A DNA stretch of 64,000 nucleotides from Micromonospora sp. LH3U1 (GCF_028475105.1 NZ_CP116936.1:1798001-1862000); one strand, 5' to 3'; counted from the stretch's first letter, positions 36,263 through 48,057 are shown. Notes: a model not told the origin generated them from the letters alone. Program-made: numbers and translations.

Positions 36263-36331
36263 CGATCTTGCAGTTTCGGTCGCCGAGATGCGTGGAATGT
36301 CCCCTAGGCCGAGGCAGCAAGTGCAAGATCG
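36263..36331. repeat. inverted repeat sharing GATCTTG with the cellulase-side hairpins
   Basis: CGATCTTGCA (36263-36272) and TGCAAGATCG (36322-36331), flanked outside by CCCCCT and AGGGGG. The core GATCTTG is the same as in the hairpins at 8517 and 10290. It sits between divergent acg and dosR genes and separates their two DosR-like boxes. Confidence 0.5.
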
Positions 36332-36376
36332 CGGAAGGGGGCAGGGTGGACCGACGTCGGGGAGGGGTTTTGGGTC

Positions 36377-36390
36377 GGGACCTTTGGCCC
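36377..36390 (+). promoter_or_regulatory. DosR-like box upstream of the DosR-like gene
   Basis: GGGACCTTTGGCCC matches the mycobacterial consensus GGGACTTTNGGCCC at 13 of 14 positions and lies 36 bp before the start codon. It implies self-activation. Confidence 0.75.
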
Positions 36391-36426
36391 GTGCGGCGGG
36401 GCACGGGAACCGGGTAGAAACGAAGG

Positions 36427-37065
36427 ATGATCCGCGTGTTCCTCCTCGACGACCACGAAGTCGTCCGCCGTGGCCTGGCCGACCTGTTGCAGAGCAGCGG
36501 CGACATCGAGGTGGTCGGCGAGTCCGGCTCCGCGCAGGAGGCGGCCCGCCGCATCCCGGCGTTGCGGCCCGACGTGGCGATCCTCGACGCACGGCTGCCC
36601 GACGGCAACGGCATCGACGTGTGCCGCGACGTCCGCGCCGTCGACTCGTCCATCAAGGGCCTGATCCTCACGTCGTACGAGGACGACGAGGCACTGTTCG
36701 CGGCGATCATGGCGGGTGCCGCCGGGTACGTGCTCAAGCAGATCCGTGGCACCGACCTGGTCGACGCGGTGCGCCGGGTGGCGGCCGGGCAGTCCCTGCT
36801 CGACCCGGCGATCACCGCCCGGGTGCTGGAACGTATCCGCAACGGCGTCGAGCAGCCCCGCGAGCTGAAGTCGCTCACCGAGCAGGAACGGCGGATCCTG
36901 GAGTACGTGGCGGAGGGGCTGACCAACCGGGAGATCGCCGGGCGGATGTTCCTGGCGGAGAAGACGGTGAAGAACTACGTCTCCAGCGTGTTGGCCAAGC
37001 TGGGTCTGGAGCGCCGCACGCAGGCCGCCGTCCTGGCCACCCGCCTGCTCGGCAAGACCCCCTGA
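36427..37065 (+). CDS. DosR/DevR-like response regulator
   Basis: A 212-residue NarL-family regulator, ATG 36427. It follows mycobacterial DosR closely: IRVFLLDDHEVVRRGLADLL, phospho-acceptor Asp54 in VAILDARLPDGNGIDVCRD, the switch LILTSYEDDEALFAAIMAGA, the conserved Lys in AGYVLKQIRG, and the DNA-binding helices EGLTNREIAGRMFLAEKTVK and NYVSSVLAKLGLERRTQAAV. In mycobacteria DosR turns on dormancy genes under low oxygen, NO or CO. Here it lies tail to tail with its kinase gene (9 bp apart), carries its own box, and is surrounded by genes of the classic regulon. Confidence 0.93.
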   Translation: MIRVFLLDDHEVVRRGLADLLQSSGDIEVVGESGSAQEAARRIPALRPDVAILDARLPDGNGIDVCRDVRAVDSSIKGLILTSYEDDEALFAAIMAGAAGYVLKQIRGTDLVDAVRRVAAGQSLLDPAITARVLERIRNGVEQPRELKSLTEQERRILEYVAEGLTNREIAGRMFLAEKTVKNYVSSVLAKLGLERRTQAAVLATRLLGKTP

Positions 37066-37074
37066 CCCGAGCGG

Positions 37075-39844
<2,770 letters not shown>

Positions 39845-39939
39845 GGTCACGACCTTTCCGTCTCTGCTCATCGTGCCTCACGACGCGGTGCTGCACCGGG
39901 TTGCCGCCCCATCCTGTGGCATCCGGTGCCGTCGCGCAG

Positions 39940-39953
39940 GGGTCGCAGGTCCC
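39940..39953 (-). promoter_or_regulatory. DosR-like box between the second Acg gene and the P1B-5 ATPase
   Basis: On the Acg strand GGGACCTGCGACCC, 11 of 14 to consensus, 96 bp before the Acg start. The divergent ATPase gene begins 142 bp on the other side, so one box may serve both. Confidence 0.6.
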
Positions 39954-40094
39954 GACCCCGCCGGGTCGTTACGCCCACCGCCCCGACCCGCCGCCCTTCC
40001 GGGCATCGTGCGGTCCGCCGCAGATGGTTGCCGCTTGGCTGGCGAAATGCCTCGTGTCCGGCCGGTGGCGGCCCAGTGCTGCGACGATGCGCAG

Positions 40095-42440
40095 GTGAGG
40101 GCGGAGTCGACCGAGTGTGTGCCGGAGCAGCCGGCCCGCCGCCGTACCCGCCGCTGGTGGGCGTGGGCGCCGCTGGTCGGTCTCACCGCCGCGGTGCTGG
40201 CGGGTGCGGTGCTGCGGATCGCCGGCCGGGCCGGCGCGGCCGACCTGATCTGGGCGGCCGTCACGGTGGTCGCGCTGCTGCCCGCCGTCTGGTCGATGTT
40301 GCGGGCGTTCTGGCACCGGCACTTCGGCGTGGACGTGATCGCCGTGCTCGCCCTGGCCGGCGCGCTCGGGGTCGGGGAGTACCTGGCCGGGGCGGTGATC
40401 GCGGTGATGGTGGCGACCGGACGGTCCTTGGAGGCGTACGCGCAGCGCCGGGCCACCCGCGACCTGCGGGCCCTGCTGGAGCGCGCTCCGCGTACCGCGC
40501 GTCGGCGTGGGCCTGACGGCGCGATCGAGGTGGTGCCGCTGGACCAGGTGGCGGTGGAGGACCGGTTACTGGTTGGCCCGGGGGACGTCGTGCCGGTCGA
40601 CGGGACCGTCGACGACGCGGCCACCCTGGACGAGTCGGTGGTGACCGGGGAGTCGCGGCTGGTCCAGCGGACGGCCGGTGAGGCGGTGGCCAGCGGCGTG
40701 GTCAACGCCGGAGCCGGGTTCGGCATGCGGGCGACGAAGAGCGCGGCGCAGAGCACCTACGCCGGAATCGTCCGGCTGGCCGAGGAGGCCACCGCCCACA
40801 AGGCCCCGATGGTCCGGTTGGCGGACCGGTACGCCGCCGCGTTCGTGCCGTTCACGCTGGTTCTGGCCGGGTTGGCGTGGCTGCTCTCCGGCGACGTGGT
40901 CCGGGCGGTGTCGGTGCTGGTGGTGGCCACCCCCTGCCCGCTGCTGCTGGCCACCCCGATCGCGATCGTGTCCGGGCTGTCCCGGGTGGCAAGGCGGGGT
41001 GTGCTGGTCCGCGACGGTGGTGCGCTGGAGCTGCTCGGGCGCGCCCGTACCCTGCTGGTGGACAAGACCGGCACGCTCACCGCCGGGCGCCCCCGCGCCG
41101 CCGAGACGGTGGTCGCCCCGGGCGGAGACCGGGACGAGGTGCTGCGGCTGGCCGCCTCGGTCGAGCAGCTCTCCCCACACGTGCTGGCCACCGCGCTGGT
41201 CCGGCAGGCCCGCGAGCGAGGGCTGGCGCTGACCGAGCCGACCGGGGTCACCGAGGAGCCGGGCCGGGGGGTCAGCGGTCGGGTCGACGGGCGACTGATC
41301 CAGGTCGGCCAGTTCACCGGCGAGTTGCCCGACTGGGCGGACCGGACGCGGGCCCGCACCGAGCTGGCGGGCTGGTCCACGGTGTGGGTCAGCGACGACG
41401 ACGGCCCGCTCGGCGCGATCCTGCTGGAGGACCCGGTGCGCCCCGACGCCCGCCGAACCGTACGCCGGCTGCGCGCGGCGGGGCTGCGGCGCATCGTGAT
41501 GGTCACCGGTGACCGGCCGGCCACCGCCGCTCAGGTCGCCGAGGCGGTCGGCGTGGACGACGTACTCGCCCGCTGCACGCCGCAGGAGAAGGTGAACCGG
41601 GTACGGGCCGAAGCCGACCGGGCGGTCACCGTGATGGTCGGCGACGGGGTGAACGACGCACCGGCACTGGCTCAGGCGCACGTGGGCGTGGCGATGGGCG
41701 CGACGGGCGCGAGCGCGTCGGCGGACGTGGCCGACGCGGTGCTCACGGTGGACCGGCTGGACCGGCTCGCCGACGCGGTGGAGATCGCCCGGTACGCCCG
41801 GCGCATCGCCGTGCAGAGCGCCACCGTCGGGATGGGGCTGGCGGTGCTGGCGATGTTCGCGGCGGCGGCCGGGCGGCTGCCCCCGGTCGCTGGCGCGTTC
41901 CTGCAGGAGGGCATCGACGTGCTGGTCATCCTCAACGCGTTGCGGGCACTCGGCGGTGGGTTGCGCCGTCGTGACGTCCCACCGCGCACCCGGGAGCTGC
42001 TCGCCCGCTCCGCCGGGGAGCACCAGGCGGTACGCGACGTTCTGGCCGGGCTGCGCGACACCGCCGACCTCGTCGCCACCGATCCGGCCTCGCCGAGGTG
42101 CCTGCCGGCGGTACGGGAGACGCACCGCCGGTTGACCGACCAGGTGTTGCCGCACGAGGCCGCCGAGGAGCGGGAGCTCTACCCCGCGCTGGCGTCCCCG
42201 CTGGGCAGCGGTGAAGCGACCTCGACGATGAGTCGGGCGCACGTGGAAATCCGCCGCCAGGTCGACCTGCTCGGTGCCCAGCTCGCGCAGACCGAGGATG
42301 GTCGGCTACGCCCGGACCAGATCCCCGACCTGCTGGCCACCCTCTACGGGTTGGACGCCGTGCTCCGCCTGCACCTGGCTCAGGAAGAGGAGGAGTTCTT
42401 CTCCCTCGACCCGTCCGACTCGGCACCCGCGCGGCGGTGA
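40095..42440 (+). CDS. P1B-5-type heavy-metal ATPase with C-terminal hemerythrin domain
   Basis: A 781-residue protein from GTG 40095 (GACGAT ends 7 nt before it). It has the P-type ATPase core: actuator TVVTGES region (DESVVTGESRLVQR), membrane metal motif VVATPCPLLLATP (TPC), phosphorylation site LLVDKTGTLTAG (Asp323), SPHVLATALV in the place of the HP motif, and MVGDGVNDAPALAQAHVGVA. The last about 140 residues form a hemerythrin-like HHE domain (TDQVLPHEAAEERELYP, SRAHVEIRRQVDLL, LRLHLAQEEEEFF). This TPC plus hemerythrin design is the P1B-5 subgroup, linked to Ni/Fe export. Hemerythrin suggests control by oxygen or iron. Confidence 0.9.
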   Translation: MRAESTECVPEQPARRRTRRWWAWAPLVGLTAAVLAGAVLRIAGRAGAADLIWAAVTVVALLPAVWSMLRAFWHRHFGVDVIAVLALAGALGVGEYLAGAVIAVMVATGRSLEAYAQRRATRDLRALLERAPRTARRRGPDGAIEVVPLDQVAVEDRLLVGPGDVVPVDGTVDDAATLDESVVTGESRLVQRTAGEAVASGVVNAGAGFGMRATKSAAQSTYAGIVRLAEEATAHKAPMVRLADRYAAAFVPFTLVLAGLAWLLSGDVVRAVSVLVVATPCPLLLATPIAIVSGLSRVARRGVLVRDGGALELLGRARTLLVDKTGTLTAGRPRAAETVVAPGGDRDEVLRLAASVEQLSPHVLATALVRQARERGLALTEPTGVTEEPGRGVSGRVDGRLIQVGQFTGELPDWADRTRARTELAGWSTVWVSDDDGPLGAILLEDPVRPDARRTVRRLRAAGLRRIVMVTGDRPATAAQVAEAVGVDDVLARCTPQEKVNRVRAEADRAVTVMVGDGVNDAPALAQAHVGVAMGATGASASADVADAVLTVDRLDRLADAVEIARYARRIAVQSATVGMGLAVLAMFAAAAGRLPPVAGAFLQEGIDVLVILNALRALGGGLRRRDVPPRTRELLARSAGEHQAVRDVLAGLRDTADLVATDPASPRCLPAVRETHRRLTDQVLPHEAAEERELYPALASPLGSGEATSTMSRAHVEIRRQVDLLGAQLAQTEDGRLRPDQIPDLLATLYGLDAVLRLHLAQEEEEFFSLDPSDSAPARR

Positions 42441-42443
42441 CCC

Positions 42444-42487
42444 CTGGCCCGGGGGGCCGTACCCGCTGGTACGGCGCCCCCGGCCAG
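42444..42487. terminator. hairpin between ATPase and universal stress protein
   Basis: CTGGCCCGGGGGGCCGTAC pairs almost perfectly with GTACGGCGCCCCCGGCCAG around CCGCTG, between convergent genes. It is a likely bidirectional terminator. Confidence 0.75.
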
Positions 42488-42493
42488 CGGACG

Positions 42494-43351
42494 TCAGCGT
42501 TCCCGGACCACTGCGACCGGGCAGTGGGCGTGCTGGATCAGCTGCTGGCTGACCGAGCCGAGCAGCATCCCGGCCAGCCCGCCCCGGCCCCGGCTGCCGA
42601 CCACCACCAGCCGCGCGTCGCGGCTCGCTTCGATCAGCATCGCCGCCGGGCTGGTCGGGACCAGGTCGACGGCGATGGTCAGCTCGGCGAACGTCCGCCG
42701 CCACGGTTCCAGCGCCTGCTCCACCGCAGCCCGTTCATCGGGCACCCCGGCCTCGGCGTTGGGGCCCGGTGTCCACGCGTGCAGGACGCGTAGCGGCACC
42801 TGCCGCTGCGCTGCCCGTTCGGCCGCGAAGCCGAGCGCTACCAGCGACGGTTCCGAGCCGTCAACGCCGACCGCCACCGGGCCGGCCGACGCGTCGGCCG
42901 GGGCGCGGCCGGCCCCGTCGCGGACCACCACGACCGGGCAGTGTGCGTGCGCGGCGACCGATACCGCCGTCGACCCGGCCAGCAGGCCACCGAATCCGCC
43001 GTGGCCCCGGCTGCCGAGCACCAGCACCCCGGCCTCGGCCGAGCGTTCCTGCAACACCAGGGCTGGCGGCCCGTCGTACACCTGGCCGGTGATTGTCAGC
43101 CCGGGGTGCGCGGCGGTGGCGTCCGTCGCGGCCTTGCGGACCAGGTCCTCGACCTGCCGGCGGGCGGTGTCGTCCGGCCAGACCCCGGGCGCCACGCCCG
43201 GGCCGACCCAGCCGGCCACGGTCAGCCATTCGAAGACGTACGCCAGCCGCACGGGTTGGCCGCTGTGCCGAGCTTCCTCCAGCGCCCAGTCCAAGGCCAC
43301 GGACGCGTCGGTGGAGCCGTCGTAGCCGACCAGGATCTCCGCATCGCGCAC
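42494..43351 (-). CDS. universal stress protein, two UspA domains
   Basis: A 285-residue protein from GTG 43351 behind GAGGAGG. Two tandem UspA domains: 1-145 (ILVGYDGSTDASVALDWALE and VLGSRGHGGFGGLLAGSTAV) and about 150-285 (VAVGVDGSEPSLVALGFAAE and VVVGSRGRGGLAGMLLGSVS). The GxxGxG(S/T) loops needed for ATP binding are intact in both. Double-domain USPs of this kind are frequent DosR-regulon members in mycobacteria. The gene follows phosphoketolase by 10 bp, so both should be read from the DosR-like box at 45852. Confidence 0.9.
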   Translation of the reverse strand: MRDAEILVGYDGSTDASVALDWALEEARHSGQPVRLAYVFEWLTVAGWVGPGVAPGVWPDDTARRQVEDLVRKAATDATAAHPGLTITGQVYDGPPALVLQERSAEAGVLVLGSRGHGGFGGLLAGSTAVSVAAHAHCPVVVVRDGAGRAPADASAGPVAVGVDGSEPSLVALGFAAERAAQRQVPLRVLHAWTPGPNAEAGVPDERAAVEQALEPWRRTFAELTIAVDLVPTSPAAMLIEASRDARLVVVGSRGRGGLAGMLLGSVSQQLIQHAHCPVAVVRER

Positions 43352-43361
43352 GTTGTCCTCC

Positions 43362-45755
43362 TCAGGGATTGGTGGGGTCGGTTTCGCGGACCCAGCGCCA
43401 CTCGGCGACCTGGGGGTCGTCCTCGCCGTACTCGCGGGTGTAGTCGCGGGCCGCCTGTCGGGCGTCGACCATCTGCTGACGCAGGTGCGCGGCGCGCGCG
43501 CCCAGCCCGGGCACCCGGTCGATGACGTCGATGACCAGGTGGAAGCGGTCCAGGTCGTTGAGCATCACCATGTCGAACGGGGTGGTGGTGGTCCCCTCCT
43601 CCTTGTAGCCGCGCACGTGCAGGTTCTCGTGGTTGGTACGTCGGTAGGTGAGGCGGTGGATCAGCCACGGGTAGCCGTGGTACGCGAAGATGATCGGCCG
43701 GTCCGGGGTGAAGATGGTGTCGAACTCCTTGTCCGGCAGGCCGTGCGGGTGTTCGGTGTCCGGCTGGAGCCGCATCAGGTCGACCACGTTGACCAACCGG
43801 ACCTTCAGCTCCGGCAGGTGCTGGCGCAGCAGTTCGGCGGCGGCCAGCGTCTCCAGGGTGGGCACGTCCCCGCAGCAGGCGAGCACCACGTCCGGCTCGC
43901 TGCCGCCGTCGTTGCTGGCCCACTCCCAGATCCCCAGGCCACGCCGGGTGTGCTGGATCGCCTCGGTCATGGTCAGCCAGTTCGGTGAGGGCTGCTTGCC
44001 GGCCACCACCACGTTGATGTAGTGCCGGCTGCGCAGGCAGTGGTCCATCGTGGCGAGCAGGGTGTTGGCGTCCGGTGGCAGGTAGACCCGCACCACCTCG
44101 GCCTTCTTGTTGACCACGTGGTCGATGAAGCCCGGGTCCTGGTGGGAGAAGCCGTTGTGGTCCTGGCGCCAGACGTGGCTGGAGAGCAGGTAGTTCAGCG
44201 AGGCGAGTGGCTGACGCCAGGGGATGGCCCGGGTCACCTTCAGCCACTTGGCGTGCTGGTTGAGCATCGAGTCGACGATGTGGATGAACGCCTCGTAGCT
44301 GGTGAACACGCCGTGCCGGCCGGTCAGGAGATAGCCCTCCAGCCAGCCCTGACACAGGTGCTCGGAGAGCACCTCCATCACCCGGCCGTCGGGGGAGAGG
44401 TGGTCGTCGTCGGGCACCGTGGCGGCCACCCACGCCCGGTCGGTCACCTCGAAGGCGGCGCCCAGCCGGTTGGAGGCGACCTCGTCGGGGCCGAACAGTC
44501 GGAACGTCTGCGGGTTGGCGCTGATGACGTCGCGGATCCATGGGCCGAGCACCCCGGTCGCGCCGGCCATCGGCGTGCCCGGTTCGGGGACCTCCACGGC
44601 GTAGTCGCGGAAGTCGGGCAGGTCCAGGTCGCGCAGCACCAGGCCGCCGTTGGTGACCGGGTTGGCGCTCATCCGCCGGTCGCCGTGCGGCGGAAGCGTC
44701 CGCAACTCGTCCACCGGTGCGCCGGTGGCGTCGAACAGCTCCTCCGGCCCGTAGCTACGCAGCCACTGCTCCAGCTCGGCCAGGTGCGCCGGGTTGTCGC
44801 GTACCCCCGACAAGGGCACCTGGTGGGCGCGGTAGGTGCCCTCGACCTGGGTGCCGTCGACCTCGCGCGGGCCGGTCCAGCCCTTCGGCGTCCGCAGGAT
44901 GATCATCGGCCAGCGGGGACGCTCGACGACACCCCCGGAGCGGGCTCGCCGCTGGATCTCGGCGATCTCGTCCAACGCGCGGTCCATCGTCGCGGCGAGG
45001 GTCCGATGTACCTGGGCGGGGTCGTCGCCGGCCACCACGTACGGCTGGTAGCCCGATCCGCGCATGAGGTCGAGCAGGTCGGTCTCGGGGATCCGGGCCA
45101 GCACGGTCGGGTTGGCGATCTTGTAGCCGTTGAGGTGCAGGATGGGCAGCACCACGCCGTCGCGGGCCGGGTTGAGGAACACGTTGGAGAGCCAACTGCC
45201 GGCCAGCGGCCCGGTCTCCGCCTCGCCGTCGCCGATCACGCAGGCCACCACGAGGTCCGGGTTGTCGAACGCGGCCCCGTAGGCGTGGCTCAGGGCGTAC
45301 CCCAGCTCGCCGCCCTCGTGGATCGAACCCGGCACGTCCGCCGCGACATGGCTGGGGATGCCGCCCGGGAACGAGAACTGCCGGAACAGCTTGGACATCC
45401 CGGCCTCGTCGCGCGCCACGTCGTGGTAACGCTCCGACCAGGTGCCCTCCAGCCAGGTGTTGGCCACGATGGCCGGGCCTCCGTGCCCGGGGCCGGTGAC
45501 CAGCATGGCGTTGAGGTCGCGCGCCACGATCACCCGGTTGAGGTGCGCGTAGATCAGGTTGAGCCCGGGACTGGTGCCCCAGTGACCGAGCAGCCGCGGC
45601 TTGATGTCGTCGACGGTCAGCGGCTCCCGCAGCAGCGGGTTGCCCAGCAGGTAGATCTGCCCGACGGTGAGGTAGTTCGCGGCGCGCCAGTAGGCGTCCA
45701 GCCGACGCAGCTCGTCTTCGGTCAGGGGACTGTGCAGGTCAACAGCGGGGTCCAT
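43362..45755 (-). CDS. xylulose-5-phosphate/fructose-6-phosphate phosphoketolase
   Basis: A 797-residue TPP enzyme from ATG 45755. It splits xylulose-5-P or fructose-6-P with phosphate into acetyl-P and a smaller sugar phosphate. The family phrases are [56 protein letters not shown] stretch (here [20 protein letters not shown]), the TPP motif [31 protein letters not shown], and GWTGPR. Acetyl-P gives ATP through acetate kinase without oxygen, fitting a low-oxygen programme. It is first in an operon with a USP gene, with a DosR-like box 97 bp upstream. Confidence 0.95.
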   Translation of the reverse strand: MDPAVDLHSPLTEDELRRLDAYWRAANYLTVGQIYLLGNPLLREPLTVDDIKPRLLGHWGTSPGLNLIYAHLNRVIVARDLNAMLVTGPGHGGPAIVANTWLEGTWSERYHDVARDEAGMSKLFRQFSFPGGIPSHVAADVPGSIHEGGELGYALSHAYGAAFDNPDLVVACVIGDGEAETGPLAGSWLSNVFLNPARDGVVLPILHLNGYKIANPTVLARIPETDLLDLMRGSGYQPYVVAGDDPAQVHRTLAATMDRALDEIAEIQRRARSGGVVERPRWPMIILRTPKGWTGPREVDGTQVEGTYRAHQVPLSGVRDNPAHLAELEQWLRSYGPEELFDATGAPVDELRTLPPHGDRRMSANPVTNGGLVLRDLDLPDFRDYAVEVPEPGTPMAGATGVLGPWIRDVISANPQTFRLFGPDEVASNRLGAAFEVTDRAWVAATVPDDDHLSPDGRVMEVLSEHLCQGWLEGYLLTGRHGVFTSYEAFIHIVDSMLNQHAKWLKVTRAIPWRQPLASLNYLLSSHVWRQDHNGFSHQDPGFIDHVVNKKAEVVRVYLPPDANTLLATMDHCLRSRHYINVVVAGKQPSPNWLTMTEAIQHTRRGLGIWEWASNDGGSEPDVVLACCGDVPTLETLAAAELLRQHLPELKVRLVNVVDLMRLQPDTEHPHGLPDKEFDTIFTPDRPIIFAYHGYPWLIHRLTYRRTNHENLHVRGYKEEGTTTTPFDMVMLNDLDRFHLVIDVIDRVPGLGARAAHLRQQMVDARQAARDYTREYGEDDPQVAEWRWVRETDPTNP

Positions 45756-45851
45756 GCTGCGTAAGCCTCTCGCGAAATCGGGGACGTCGCATCCGGTGTC
45801 CCGGGCTTTCCCGGCCACGTCCAGCTTCGTCGCCTTCGGGAGGATGGATCA

Positions 45852-45865
45852 GGGCCGTTGGTCCC
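45852..45865 (-). promoter_or_regulatory. DosR-like box upstream of phosphoketolase
   Basis: On the coding strand GGGACCAACGGCCC (11 of 14), 97 bp before the phosphoketolase start, the same distance as for the two Acg boxes. Confidence 0.62.
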
Positions 45866-45869
45866 CACT

Positions 45870-46065
45870 GGTGAGGAATGCATGCCCCGTTCGGCGCGAT
45901 GGAGGCCAGTCCGCGAACGACGATGGACGAGGCCGGGGAGTGATCGAGCAGCGAGGCTCGCGTCCGACGAACCAAGCGCGGTCACGACCAGCGCCCCCGG
46001 GGGTGTGTCCATCCGGCCCCACCTCCCCGCGCCGCCACGTCTTCCTGACCGAGGGTAGTCGCGTC
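45870..46065 (-). pseudogene. remnant of a universal stress protein gene with its promoter
   Basis: Minus-strand frames here encode the end of a USP split over two frames: TPPGALVVTALGSSDASLAA in one and SLLDHSPASSIVVRGLASIA in the other, the latter matching SLLYHSPAPVVVVRGLAEMP of the intact USP at 46135. Upstream, the 16-mer GACTACCCTCGGTCAG (46046-46061) recurs before the intact gene (47042-47057), so a promoter and a gene end survive but the middle is lost. The stretch contributes no complete gene in the 379 bp between phosphoketolase and the next USP. Confidence 0.55.
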
Positions 46066-46134
46066 GGTGCGCTGGCGGGGTCGGATCGGCGGTGCGTGAA
46101 GGCCGCCGGGAACCCGGTTCCGCTCCGCTCCGGG

Positions 46135-46995
46135 TCAGGTCCGTCGGTTCCGCGCCGGGCGGGTGTCGGGCCCGGTCAGCGGCATCTCGGCCAGGCCGCG
46201 GACGACGACCACCGGGGCTGGGGAGTGGTAGAGCAGGGACTGGGCGACGGCACCCAGCATGGCTCGGCCTGGCTCGTCGCCGCGGGCGGCGACCAGTGCC
46301 ACCTGCGCTGAGCGGGACATGTCGACGAGCACCTGACCGGGATCGCCGCGGACGACGCGGCATTCGGTGGGCACCGCGCTGTTGCGGCTGGTGTGCTGGG
46401 CCAGCGCCTCGCTGAGCTGCTCGGTGACCGCGTCGGTGTCCTCGTCGAACTCCACCACCCGCAGTGCCAGCAGTCGGGCGTCCCTGCGGGCGGCGCACTG
46501 CACGGCCCACTGCAGAGCGAGGTGTGAGCTGGGCGAGCCGTCCACCCCGACCAGCACCGGGCCCTGTGGCGGCGGCTCGCGGCGGACCACCAGCAGAGGG
46601 CAGCCGGACCGCGCGGCCAGCTGCACGGCCGGCGTCTCGGCCGGCACGCACTGCCCACTGCCGGCCATTCCGCTGTCGCCGACGGCGAGCAGGAAGGCCG
46701 CCTCGGACCGGCGGATGAGGGTGGGCAGCAGGGCGCTCTCGACGATCTCGCCGCGTACGGTGAGCCCTGGCTCGGTCTGGTGGGCGAGTTGGGCCGCCTG
46801 GGTGATCAGTTGTTCGGCCCGGTCGCGGGGTGCGGCGACGGTGTCCGCGGCGAAGGCCGCGTGCCAGTCGAAGGTGTGCAGCAGGTGCAGTGGCCGGTCG
46901 TTCCCGGCGGCCTCCTGCGCGGCCTGTTCGACGACCGGAAAGTCGAGATCCGACCCGAGGCCGACCAGCACCTCCGCGTCGGCGGATGCCGCCAT
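46135..46995 (-). CDS. universal stress protein, two UspA domains
   Basis: A 286-residue protein from ATG 46995 after GGGAGGTGA. Domain 1 (1-140) is divergent (VLVGLGSDLDFPVVEQAAQE, LAVGDSGMAGSGQCVPAETP); domain 2 (about 142-275) keeps VLVGVDGSPSSHLALQWAVQ and LVAARGDEPGRAMLGAVAQS, lacking the full GxxGxG loop, so ATP binding may be weak. It lies beside a remnant of a second copy. TACCCT in the repeated GACTACCCTCGGTCAG upstream may be its -10 box. No DosR-like box was found for it. Confidence 0.86.
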   Translation of the reverse strand: MAASADAEVLVGLGSDLDFPVVEQAAQEAAGNDRPLHLLHTFDWHAAFAADTVAAPRDRAEQLITQAAQLAHQTEPGLTVRGEIVESALLPTLIRRSEAAFLLAVGDSGMAGSGQCVPAETPAVQLAARSGCPLLVVRREPPPQGPVLVGVDGSPSSHLALQWAVQCAARRDARLLALRVVEFDEDTDAVTEQLSEALAQHTSRNSAVPTECRVVRGDPGQVLVDMSRSAQVALVAARGDEPGRAMLGAVAQSLLYHSPAPVVVVRGLAEMPLTGPDTRPARNRRT

Positions 46996-47102
46996 CCGAT
47001 ATCACCTCCCGGGCGTCGCGCCCGGCACGACCAAGCTGTCCCTGACCGAGGGTAGTCCGATGGGCGTGGTGGCGGGCCGGTTCGGGCGGCGCCCCACCGC
47101 TC

Positions 47103-47146
47103 GTCAACTGACGTTGACAGGACTGGCCCTGTCAACGTATGTTGAC
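47103..47146 (+). promoter_or_regulatory. twin palindromic operators GTCAAC-N4-GTTGAC
   Basis: GTCAACTGACGTTGAC (47103-47118) and GTCAACGTATGTTGAC (47131-47146) are two perfect half-site pairs 28 bp apart; the second ends 3 bp before the ATG of the HTH gene. The two also form a larger palindrome (ACGTTGACAGG/CCTGTCAACGT). Binding would block transcription, so self-control by the HTH protein is likely. Confidence 0.75.
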
Positions 47147-47149
47147 GGC

Positions 47150-47386
47150 ATGAGTCAGGCGACAGAACTCGCGGCGGCAGCCGGCAGCACCGACCCCCGG
47201 GTCGGGCTGCGCGCCGTCCGCGCGCTGCGCCGGCTGCTCGAGCGACTTGAGGTGGTCCAGGTCGACAACGCCCGTCGACAGGGCTGGTCCTGGCAGGACA
47301 TCGCCGACGCGCTCGAGGTCAGCCGGCAGGCGGTGCACAAGAAGCACGCCGGGCGACCGGCGGTCAACTCATCCTGGGAGGCGTGA
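47150..47386 (+). CDS. small HTH DNA-binding protein
   Basis: A 78-residue protein from ATG 47150. Its core is RRLLERLEVVQVDNARRQGW, SWQDIADALEVSRQAVHKKH, a sigma-70 region-4-like helix-turn-helix in which the last helix should read DNA. There is no effector domain. The TGA overlaps the ATG of the Clp N-domain gene, so the two are coupled; such HTH-ClpN pairs recur in actinobacteria. It probably binds the GTCAAC palindromes at its own start. Confidence 0.85.
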   Translation: MSQATELAAAAGSTDPRVGLRAVRALRRLLERLEVVQVDNARRQGWSWQDIADALEVSRQAVHKKHAGRPAVNSSWEA

Positions 47387-47964
47387 TGTTCGAACGGTTC
47401 ACCGACCGGGCGCGCGACGTGGTGCGACGGGCGCTGGAGGAGGCGCGGGTTGAGGGCCAACGGCCGGTCGGCACCGAGCACCTGCTGCTCGCCCTGCTCG
47501 CCGACGACGCCGGTCTGGCCAGCCGGGTGCTCAGCGACGTCGGGGTGCGCGCCGACGACCTGCGCGAGCGGGTCCGGCGGCACACCACCAGCGGCGGCGC
47601 CGGTCTCGGCGACGCGGACGCGGCGGCCCTGCGGGAGATCGGCATCGACCTGGCCGCGATCGTGGCCCGCATCGAGCAGTCCTTCGGCCCAGACGCGCTG
47701 CGCGAGGCCGTGCCGGCACCGCGCCGCCGCTGGGGGCGTAGGCGGTACCTCGGCGGGCCGTTCTCACCCCGGTCCAAGAAGGCGCTGGAACTGTCGCTGC
47801 GCGAGGCCCTGCGCCTGCGCCACCGCCACATCGGCACCGAGCACATCCTGCTCGGGGTGCTCCGAGAGGGGCACGGGCTGGGCGCGTTGGTGCTCACCGA
47901 GTCCGGGGTCGACCTCGACGACCTGCGCCGGCGGGTGGAGACCGCGCTACGCGCGGCGGCCTGA
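47386..47964 (+). CDS. Clp N-terminal domain protein (ClpC-like N domain without ATPase)
   Basis: A 192-residue protein from ATG 47386. It holds two ClpN repeats: MFERFTDRARDVVRRALEEA with GTEHLLLALLADDAGLASRV, and FSPRSKKALELSLREALRLR with GTEHILLGVLREGHGLGALV. No Walker motifs follow, so it is not an unfoldase; a role as adaptor or decoy for ClpC-type substrates is inferred. It is translated together with the HTH protein and controlled by the twin palindromes. Confidence 0.9.
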   Translation: MFERFTDRARDVVRRALEEARVEGQRPVGTEHLLLALLADDAGLASRVLSDVGVRADDLRERVRRHTTSGGAGLGDADAAALREIGIDLAAIVARIEQSFGPDALREAVPAPRRRWGRRRYLGGPFSPRSKKALELSLREALRLRHRHIGTEHILLGVLREGHGLGALVLTESGVDLDDLRRRVETALRAAA

Positions 47965-48057
47965 CGGGTGCGACCGTGTTGAAACCTGTCTGTGGCACTT
48001 CCGACGCTGGCCGCTCGCCGGGTCGCTGAAGCCGTCCGAGTGCTGCACACTGGCGCC

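Noticed and set aside
47042..47057. GACTACCCTCGGTCAG before the USP gene as a DosR box
   Set aside because: It does not fit the GGGAC-N4-GNCCC frame; it is better read as a conserved promoter part.
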